A DNA stretch of 64,000 bases from JAKPAM01 sp047601745 (GTDB lineage Bacteria > Pseudomonadota > Gammaproteobacteria > Burkholderiales > Burkholderiaceae_E): positions 1,798,001-1,862,000 of the forward strand of contig JASGIS010000001.1 in assembly GCA_047601745.1 (NCBI GenBank), given 5' to 3'. Of the stretch, positions 24,801 through 32,000 are shown one piece after another. Under the pieces are notes generated by a model that worked only from the letters and a program-made list of their open reading frames with translations, had not been told where the DNA came from and ran no database searches. Numbering within the stretch: position 1 is the stretch's first letter; each line of letters opens with the position of its first letter. Position numbers and translations under genes: made by a program.

Positions 24801-27800
24801 TCGCAGACCGTTCTTCTGGCCCTGGCCTTGCATGAAATCCAGGAGCCGGGCGTGGACGCTGGTCTCGCCATCGTTCGGCGAACCGGCATCGGCACCGAGC
24901 AGTGCCATGAACTGCTCGAAGAGTCGGGTCTCATGTTCGAGCACATGGTCGCAGAAGGTATAAGGAAAGCGATCCAGGCTGGCGTTCTCGACGTTGTCCA
25001 GGGCCGCGGACGTCTTTTCCGGCAGCGCATTGCCGTTCGGCAGGCTGGCCACCCAGTCGTCCATGCAGAACGCGAACAACTGGCGCCGCAGCACCTCGGG
25101 CGCTTGCAGGAACACGCCGGGCGGGGCGACGTGGCCGTCGAGCATCTCTTGCGTGTCGGCGAAGAAATACAGATCGTGCGGGCTGTTGCCGTCGGCCAAG
25201 GTCGTCGTTACCGCGTTGCCGTCGCGCCGGCCGGCACGCCCCACCCGTTGCAGAAAGCTCGCCTGGTTCGGCGGCACCGAGCACAGCAACACGGACGACA
25301 GATCGCCGATGTCCACGCCCATTTCCAGCGTGGGGGTGGCCGACAGCAGGTTCTCGTACCAGGGCTGTGGTTCGCGGCTCTTGAAGCGGGCTTCCAGCGC
25401 TTCGCGCACCGGTCGTTCCAACAGGCCCGTGTGCTCGGCGGCGATGATGCGGCGCAGATGGCTCCCGCTGTAGCGCTGCGCCCACCAGCCGGTGGCATCG
25501 GCGTTCCACGATTCGTAGCGGAACTCCGGCGCGTCCAGACAGGGCATGCCCAGCAGGTGCTCAGCGATGGCGGACGGCACCGTCAGGCGGCGCTTGCCGC
25601 CCTCGGTCGCCACCACGGCCAGGTCGGCATGTAGCGTCAGACGATCGGGGTTCAGTGCCCAGGTGTTGCCGTTGTGATGATCGGTGCGGACCATCACGCC
25701 CATCGCCATCAGCACCGCCAGCGCTTCGCGATACAGGTCGGCGGCCAGACCCTTGGCCATCAGCGTCTGGTGGCCGAGAGTCGCCTCGGCCCAGCGGTCG
25801 TACCAGGTCTTGCCCTGGCTTCGGCTGATGCGGTCGAAGTCCGCGTGGTTGCCCTCGGTCAGAAAGATGGGGCGCGGCGTGCTCGGCCCCATCGTTGGCA
25901 GCCATTCTCGTCGGCCTGCCGTCTGTTGAAGGGTGTAGATGTTGCCATCGGCCGCATAGTGGGTCAGCTCCGGATGCATCACCGCGCCGCGCATTCGCAA
26001 ATGGGTCAGGAAACCCCAGAGCCAGCGGGCCACCGTCAATTGATCCGGCCCGCGAACGCCATAGTGTTCTTGCAGCCGGGGCAGCAAGGTCGCGGCGGCC
26101 TCGGTGGCATCCTGCCAGGACACGGCCAGGGCGGCCTTGCCGACGCGCTCCAGCGTTCGCCCCCGCTGGCTCTGATAAGTGAACTCGCTGAACACTTGCC
26201 ACAGGAATCGCTTGCGCACCCGCTGGGGCAGCCGGCTGCGCTCGGGCAGCTTCTGATGCTTGGGCAGTTCCTCGGACCAGTCGCGCTGCCAGGTCATGTT
26301 CGGTGCGATGAACTCCGACACCAGCGCCTCGGGCGACAGGTGTAGCACCGATCCTTCGGTATCGAACCGGGCCGAGATCGCGGCCAGCAGTTCGGTGAAC
26401 GTCATCTGCGGGCGCGCGATCTCGTCGATGCTGCGGGCGAGCCCGATCCGCACGTTGTTCAGCCAGGTGCGGGCACCGAAGAAACCGGCCCGGTGCGCGG
26501 TATCCTGGACCGAATCGGAAAAGGCGATCAGCTTGCGGTCATCGTTGAAGATGCTCGCCCAACTGCTTTCCACCACCTGCGAGCCGAGAGTGGCGTTACG
26601 CGCACCGAGCAGCAGTTGCCCGCCGCTCTCGCCACAGGCCGGGCAGGTGTCGTCGTGATACGTGAACTGGGCGTTGCCTCGCTGTGCGCTGCGCTGAGCG
26701 GTCGTCCGGAAGATGTCCAGCAGCTCCTGATGGCCGCAGGCCACGCAGGCCTCACGCCCTTGTTGCAGCGTGCCGCAGGCGACGCAGATCCGCTCGGCCA
26801 CGCCCTCGACGTGGCTGCGGCTGATGCTCGCGGCCGCGTACACGCGAGCCGCTTCGGGACGCTTGGCGAACCACGTGTTGTAGATGTCGTTGAGGCGGAC
26901 CGAGAGCCGGCTGCTGCCTTCCATCTTGCACGACAGCCAGCCGGTGGTATGGCACTGGTTGCACTGGACCATCGGCAGGTAGACGCCGTCGCGCTCGCTG
27001 GGCAGATCGTGTTCGCTGCACAGCCGCACTTCCAGCGGATCCACGCTCAGGCGGCCGACCATGCGGCGCAACTCGCGGACCCACAATTGCAGGCGCAGCG
27101 TGACCAACGGCTGCTCATGCTCACGCCGTGCCCAGGCCACGAGCACCAGCAGGGCGTCGAGCGCCTGGACGACTTGTTCTGGTGTGGCGGCCGGCATGTG
27201 CCGGGCGAAGGCCTCGGTCAGCGCCCGGTAGTTGGCCACGCCCTGGCGGCACAGCTTCAGCAGATTGACGAACAACTGGTGCTGCTTGAGCAACTGGCCC
27301 AGGGCCTGCCTCCAAGCGGCGTCGGCGACGTTGGCCGGCGTGGGTTCGTCGGGAAAGAAGGTCGCGAACCAGGCGGCCACGGCTTCTTCGGGCGATGCGT
27401 ACTGGTCCGGAGAGAGTTGCCGCGCTATCTCGGGGCGCCAGGCAAACATGTAGTTGACCGGAGCGTCTTCCAGAAAGACGCCGACCGTCTGGCGGTTCTC
27501 GATGATGACCGACGCCTCGTCGAAAGGCGCACCGAAGACTTGGCGAGCGTAGTCGCGAAGCGGCGCGGTGGCCTGGGCGCCGCCCAGCGTGGCCGAGGTG
27601 CCGGCGCAGATCAGGTGGTCTTGCGGAATTCGCAGTCGCGTGCGTAGCCGGCGCAGCAACAGCGCCAGGTCCGTTCCCTGGGCGCCGTCGAACGTATGCA
27701 GTTCATCGACGACCACATAGCGCAGCGTCGTCGGCGTATTGCTCGCCCACAGCTCGCGGTCTTTCGGCCGGAGCATCAGGTAGTCGAGCATCTTGTAGTT

Positions 27801-28400
27801 GGTCAGCAGGATGTCCGGCGGATGGCGACGCAGCGTGTCACGATCGGTGATCACCGAGTTGGGCGTCATCACCGTCCCGGCTCCTGGCGCAGTGGCTTGG
27901 CCGCCGACATAGAGCCCGACCCGAAGGCCCGCAAAGGCAGGCACGGCCGCGATCAGTTCGGCAATCCGCCGGGCCTGATCGGAGGCGAGCGCGTTCATCG
28001 GATAGATGACCAGTGCCTTGATGCCGCCCTCTTGCCGGGCGCGCGTGCGGGCGCAGTGATCGACCACCGGGTACAGAAAGCACTCCGTCTTGCCGCTGCC
28101 GGTGCCCGTGGCCACCAGCGTGTTGGCACCCAGGTGTTCGGTCGAAAGGCGCTTCCAGGCGGCCTCTTGATGGCTGAAGCCGGGGAACTTGGTCTCGAAG
28201 CCGGCGAAGAACCCGCGGCCGGCGCTGCCTGCGCAGAAGGGCAACCCGATCTGAACGTAGGGACCTTTCAGCCAGGCATCCTCATCCTCCACGAACCGGC
28301 TCATCAGGCCGTGGGTGAAGGCGTCCGAGGGTTCGTAGGCCGAGATCAGGTATTGCTTGAGGTCGGTTCGGATGTCGCGGGCGAGCAGGGAGGGGAGCAT
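21870..28400 (-). CDS. Giant SF2 helicase with DUF1998 and nuclease-like tail (DrmA+DrmB-like)
   Basis: This 2176-residue protein starts with a DEAD/DEAH helicase: Walker A ATGTGSGKTE near 100, DELH box near 234, AGTSATLGG near 270, and helicase-C motifs LSATPTLEMGVDIGDL to QRVGRAGRRDG at 1020-1063. Zinc-finger pairs lie near 482 (CNQCH), 543 (CVACG twice), 586 (CPACG), 1355-1383 and 1485. A four-cysteine DUF1998 motif is near 1637 (CGCNADPEKDGCYRC). After it, LEARF (1697), KPDFVIWPW (1762) and FCDGWTFH (1780) look like a PD-(D/E)XK-type nuclease fold with an altered last acid. DISARM normally has DrmA (helicase) and DrmB (DUF1998) as separate proteins; YprA/MrfA-type helicases carry both but are much smaller. 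It presumably loads on or clears phage DNA. Confidence 0.82.
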   Translation of the reverse strand: MLPSLLARDIRTDLKQYLISAYEPSDAFTHGLMSRFVEDEDAWLKGPYVQIGLPFCAGSAGRGFFAGFETKFPGFSHQEAAWKRLSTEHLGANTLVATGTGSGKTECFLYPVVDHCARTRARQEGGIKALVIYPMNALASDQARRIAELIAAVPAFAGLRVGLYVGGQATAPGAGTVMTPNSVITDRDTLRRHPPDILLTNYKMLDYLMLRPKDRELWASNTPTTLRYVVVDELHTFDGAQGTDLALLLRRLRTRLRIPQDHLICAGTSATLGGAQATAPLRDYARQVFGAPFDEASVIIENRQTVGVFLEDAPVNYMFAWRPEIARQLSPDQYASPEEAVAAWFATFFPDEPTPANVADAAWRQALGQLLKQHQLFVNLLKLCRQGVANYRALTEAFARHMPAATPEQVVQALDALLVLVAWARREHEQPLVTLRLQLWVRELRRMVGRLSVDPLEVRLCSEHDLPSERDGVYLPMVQCNQCHTTGWLSCKMEGSSRLSVRLNDIYNTWFAKRPEAARVYAAASISRSHVEGVAERICVACGTLQQGREACVACGHQELLDIFRTTAQRSAQRGNAQFTYHDDTCPACGESGGQLLLGARNATLGSQVVESSWASIFNDDRKLIAFSDSVQDTAHRAGFFGARTWLNNVRIGLARSIDEIARPQMTFTELLAAISARFDTEGSVLHLSPEALVSEFIAPNMTWQRDWSEELPKHQKLPERSRLPQRVRKRFLWQVFSEFTYQSQRGRTLERVGKAALAVSWQDATEAAATLLPRLQEHYGVRGPDQLTVARWLWGFLTHLRMRGAVMHPELTHYAADGNIYTLQQTAGRREWLPTMGPSTPRPIFLTEGNHADFDRISRSQGKTWYDRWAEATLGHQTLMAKGLAADLYREALAVLMAMGVMVRTDHHNGNTWALNPDRLTLHADLAVVATEGGKRRLTVPSAIAEHLLGMPCLDAPEFRYESWNADATGWWAQRYSGSHLRRIIAAEHTGLLERPVREALEARFKSREPQPWYENLLSATPTLEMGVDIGDLSSVLLCSVPPNQASFLQRVGRAGRRDGNAVTTTLADGNSPHDLYFFADTQEMLDGHVAPPGVFLQAPEVLRRQLFAFCMDDWVASLPNGNALPEKTSAALDNVENASLDRFPYTFCDHVLEHETRLFEQFMALLGADAGSPNDGETSVHARLLDFMQGQGQKNGLRIQLIKVLSDLVDERRSYQKRRRELDRQKTKLQQKPDDEETRELLDQTQNERDKLLELIKEINSRDLLNTLTDAGLIPNYAFPEAGIQLKSVLWRRRASDEPGDGTYVALNTLKYERPAHSALSEFAPENRFYANQRRVEIDQVNMALSTSEDWRFCPSCHHMENLALAADVHAVCPRCQDPMWSDAAQRRILLRFRQAIANSDDTRVRIDDSTDDREPRFYVRQLMADFAPEHVRHAWRLDSGAVPFGFEFIERATFRDINFGEMARSGDTFKVADQEKARPGFRLCRHCGKVQKPSRRNGEAEQQTHAFDCAKRESNDPANLFDCLYLYREFESEALRILVPHTKGGIDDRIVQSFMAAVQLGLKKRFGGKVDHLRMTLQDEPGSNGAPRRHYVMLFDSVPGGTGYLHQLLAHDAATLGDVLKQSLQVLEQCGCNADPEKDGCYRCLYQYRQGRNMEQVSRDTARSILGELVASLGKLRQVRTISDIQINPNFDSVLEARFIDCLQRLGGTPPLPVVTLNQDVVNGKAGYVLNVGKQRYRIEPQRDIGPDDGVAVASKPDFVIWPWSSTSRRRPVAIFCDGWTFHQKTLRQDALKRSALVDSGRFWVWSVTHQDVNAALQGELKSDLDSPILAMAHHDGSRSPPDLARARPEAFNHHAIARLLAFLASAETPDTGRAGGTNSAADHQDDGALALRRDALWMSFLLVPDDAAKRKACETTLAHWRHRLPEPLRELPAGYAPSVSLSNGVVRQFSYWPLQAAKPGFTLGDHWKAPGLLLLDPSSAHDEATLHHGWRQWLALYNTVQTLPGLWLATIDGLDAHDHVVLGVTRAAPGTTGDLYAPAIPSRSGTGAVLDASLNAAWADVLEQADKSLCAGLKALADAGAPLPEVGAILGDDHGLEIADCELCWNGERLVVLRHDQADVESAWRQHGWHTWVLDSSAAEINATPWFEPVADRLGLKQSPETPNELETQGCA

Positions 28401-28402
28401 TC

Positions 28403-28431
28403 TTGTCAGACGAGTAATGATGTTGTATATA
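28403..28431 (+). promoter_or_regulatory. Sigma-70 promoter of parDE
   Basis: TTGTCA (28403-28408) and TATATA (28426-28431) are separated by exactly 17 bases, a near-ideal promoter in otherwise GC-rich DNA, 31 bases before the antitoxin ATG. The -35 lies 3 bases from the divergent giant helicase start, so antitoxin binding here could also affect that gene. Confidence 0.65.
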
Positions 28432-28462
28432 TTTCGTCAGTAGACAAGGCCGGAGCCTCGCG

Positions 28463-28753
28463 ATGACCAAGGAAGCCGTATTCACGATGAAGCTGGAGCC
28501 GGAACTGCGGGATGCGTTCATGGCCGAGGCGGCCGCCAGCGACCGCCCCGCCTCGCAGATCGTGCGCGAACTGATGCGCGATTTCGTGCGCCGCCAAACG
28601 GAAGCCCGCGAGTACGATGAGTTCTTGCGGGGCAAGGTTGCCGTGGCCCGGGAGGAGATTGCTGAGGGCAGCTACGCCAGCGCGGAGGATGTGGAAGCCC
28701 GGTTCGCCGAGCGCCGGGCTCGGATTGCGAGCGGCAAGCCCAAGCGGCGCTGA
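28463..28753 (+). CDS. parD: ParD-like ribbon-helix-helix antitoxin
   Basis: This 96-residue protein has an N-terminal ribbon-helix-helix: beta strand AVFTMKLEPELRDAFMAEAA, then SDRPASQIVRELMRDFV. A charged C-terminal half of about 45 residues would bind the toxin. The antitoxin dimer normally represses its own promoter, which is visible at 28403-28431. It lies 3 bases before the toxin gene on the plus strand, opposite to all genes of the surrounding operon, which suggests it was inserted as a module. Confidence 0.85.
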   Translation: MTKEAVFTMKLEPELRDAFMAEAAASDRPASQIVRELMRDFVRRQTEAREYDEFLRGKVAVAREEIAEGSYASAEDVEARFAERRARIASGKPKRR

Positions 28754-28756
28754 CCG

Positions 28757-29041
28757 ATGAAGGTTTTCTGGTCGGCCTCGGCTGAGCAGGACCGCGCCGA
28801 CATCTTCGACTTCATCGCGCAAGACAGCCCGCGCGCGGCGGTGCGCATGGATGCCTTGTTCGCCGCCCGCGCGCGCCGTCTGGCGGCCCACCCGTTGATC
28901 GGCCGTGCAGGTACGGTCGCCGGTACGCGCGAGTTGATCGTGCACGAGAGCTACCGGATGGTCTATGAGTGCCGGGACGATGCGGTCTGGATTCTTGCGC
29001 TGGTCCATACCGCGCGAATGTGGCCAACGCGGCAGCGATGA
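28757..29041 (+). CDS. parE: RelE/ParE-family toxin
   Basis: This 94-residue toxin has the ParE pattern: WSASAEQDRADIFDFIAQDS with the first helix, RLAAHPLIGRAGTVAGTREL in the middle and the C-terminal VHESYRMVYECRDDAVWILA strand region ending in HTARMWP. ParE-type members poison gyrase, whereas RelE-type members cut mRNA; the sequence favours ParE. The stop is 11 bases from the stop of the convergent methylase gene. Sited inside a defence operon it could stabilise the locus or act if the helicase/methylase genes are lost. Confidence 0.86.
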   Translation: MKVFWSASAEQDRADIFDFIAQDSPRAAVRMDALFAARARRLAAHPLIGRAGTVAGTRELIVHESYRMVYECRDDAVWILALVHTARMWPTRQR

Positions 29042-29052
29042 GGTGTGGGTGG

Positions 29053-32000
29053 TCATGGCGCGTCGGCCGGTACGGCGGTGGCGTCGAAGAATGCCCACGC
29101 TTTGCGGTAGTCCGCCTCCCGATTCGCCCGCGCGAACGGCGCACGCCAGTTCCGCTCCACCGTCCTCGGCCCACCGGGCAAGGTGTCATCGCGCAGCCAT
29201 TGGGTGATGACCGTGCCATCGGGTACCTTGGGCAAGCCTCCGGCCTCGATCACGTCATCGTTGTTGCCGGCTTCGGCGTTCGTGTAGGCCCACAGGTCCT
29301 CCCAGCCCAGGTTGCCTTCCCGGGTCTTGCCGTCTGGAGTCGTGATCCGGGTCCTGGGTGAAGCCCGGGTGCCTTTGCGTGGCAGTCCGACGCCTACCAG
29401 GCCTTTGCTGTTCGTGAAGACGATCCGGCCGTTGATGTCGTACCAAGTGTCGCGCTCGTAGCCTTGCATGACCGGGAACTGGACGCGGTAGATCAGGAGT
29501 AGTTCTTCCAGCGTCAGGCCGAGGGCTTGGGCGACTAGGACGTCGATTTCTACTAAGGCCATTCGGCGGGCGTAGTCGGCGCGGAGCGCGCAGTCGCGGG
29601 TCCAATTCTGGGTTAAGCTGGACCAGAATGCCTGGGGGAGACGGGGGTTGTCGGGCTGGCTCCAGGATTGTTCAGAGGACTCGCGGGTGTAGACCTGTTC
29701 CCAGAGGGGAGAGAAGTGCGTGGTAAGGCAGTTCAGTGCGAGCGCGCGGGCTGCCGTTTCGGGCGTTGGACTGCATGGGATCGGGAGCTGACCGATCAAC
29801 GTGGTGTTCGCATGTCCCATTCCTGTCGATTTGACGCGGAAGTCCGATATGAGGGATTGCGTGTAGGCCAATGCTCCACATAGCTCCCTGGGCTCGCGAA
29901 ACGCGTGCCCCAGCAGCGTATTGATGTGTGCTGTGCCGGGAGGTACGAGCGTTGTAATGAGTGTTCGCTCCGAAGACGGCCCGATCATCTCCCGGTTCAC
30001 TAGCCGAAAGTACTCCGTCACCGGCAGCCCCTGCATCTCCCCATCCTCCACCCAACTTACCCGAGGCGTCCGCCGCTCGTACTCGGCGCGGTCGGCCATC
30101 GGATGGTAGTTAGTGCGCGGCAGGTAGTCGTCGGGCAGGGTTTCGAGGTCGATTTGAGCGTAGGATTTGTTGGAGGTGCAGGCTTTGAACGGGGTCTTGT
30201 TGAACGGGTTGGCCACGAAGAAGTGCGGGCCGGACAGCACCCAGCCGTAGGGACCGGCCGGAAAACCGGGGTCCGTATGCGCGCGGCGGCGGATAGTGCC
30301 ATCGTGCTGCTGCATGGTTTCGTGCCACATCTCGGTCGAGAAGTAGTCATCCCCGAGGTCGGCCAGCCGACGCGGCCAATCGGCGAGCTTCCTCAGCACG
30401 CTCGCCAGCGCGCCGGCATGCAGAGCGGGTAGTCGGGCGCGGCGAGCCGGGGTGCCCGGTTCGTCGTAGAGTTGGGCGAACGTGGCGAGTGCTTTCTCGT
30501 CGACATGCACGATGCGGTCGGCGTGGCCGGCGGTGTTCCACTTGCCGCTGTCGGTTTTGTAGCCTCCAACCGCGCCGTGGCCGTCATGCGAATAGCAGGT
30601 GTCGACGGTGGCGGGAGTGAACAGATTGGAGATGTTGTCGAAGGCGGGCGATGGCCGGTGCGGGCCATAGACGTTGATGCTGAACTTGGTGTGGTTGCAG
30701 ACCTCGGCGAACAGCGCCATCTCGTTGACGAACTGAAAATGCCGTCGCAGCCGCGCATACAGCGCCTCGCGCAACTCCCCGCCCTTCGGATCGTCATAAG
30801 GCCCTTCCGGGTGCAACAACCCCGTCACACCGCTCGGGCTGTTCAGCCCCCACGTCAGCGGCATGAAACACTTGTACAGATTGGTCTGCACGCCCTTGAG
30901 CAGCGGATAGTTCTGGACCGCGTTCAGGAAGTTCTGCGTGCCCTCGGCCTCCTGAAGCTCATCCGTCCAGGCCGCTTGCAGGCCGGCAAACTCCTTGAAC
31001 GCTTCGGTTCGCAGTTTCGCCAGATCGCTGGCGCTGAGCTTGCGGATCGCGAACAACGGATTCTTCTCGCCGAGGATGCCGGCCTCGTTCCATTCCACCT
31101 TCAGCCAGGGCGGATTTCCGAGGATCAGGTCGAAGCCGCCCGCGCGTTCGGCCGTGCCGAGCAGCACGTCCGCGAAGAACAGTTCCCAGTGCATGAAGTG
31201 GCGTTGCTCGGCCAGGGCTTCAATCTGCTTCATGCGGGGGAAGTGCTGACGCAGGCGGCCGATACGCAACTGACCCAGGCGATCGTGCAGTTGCTCGGCC
31301 GTCAGCCGCGCCATGGCTGGGCCCGTCGCTTCGAGTTCGAGGCTGGGCTGCGGCGTCAGATCCAGCACGTCGCCTTCCAGAATGGCGCCGATTTCCAGCA
31401 ACCAGGCTTCACGCGTCGGCAGGCTGCCACTCTCTGCGACGGGCCAGAACCAAAGCGCGCACCAGTAGTCCATCACCAGCTTCAGGCGCCGGAATGGCGT
31501 CGCGAGGTCGCCGTCCTCGTTCATCAGTCCGGCGCAGCGAATGGCCTCCTTGCGGGCACGAGACAAGTGCGACTCGCTGGCCTCACTGGTTTCACTGGTA
31601 TGGGGCCAGATGCTGAACGGATCTTCGGTGCGAGCGCGGTCGCGGGCCAGGGCGACCGTGTGTTCCGCCCAGAGTTCGTCCACGCGCTGGCTCAGTTGCT
31701 GAAGCCGGGCAACCTCATCGGCACTCAGCGGCGCGCAGAAGTCACGGCGCCAAGTGGACAGCCGCTTGAAATCCTCCGCATAGAGCTTCTTGGCGTCCTT
31801 GTCCGTGTAATTGGCCATGCCGGGATCGGGCAGCAGAAAGTGCCAGACCTCGTCGGCCTGCCGTGGCGCTTCTCGCGTGACGCGGCGCGGTGCCTGGGCA
31901 TGCCAGGTCTGCCTGGCGCCGCGCCCCAGCGACGCGACGTTGTAGACCTGATGGCAGGCGCCGATCAGGCTGTTGCCGGCAAAGAGTTGATAGCCGAACC

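Noticed and set aside
28406..29098. Minus-strand frame opposite parDE
   Set aside because: It has no recognisable motif and the plus-strand ParD and ParE proteins, with promoter and spacing, account for the DNA.
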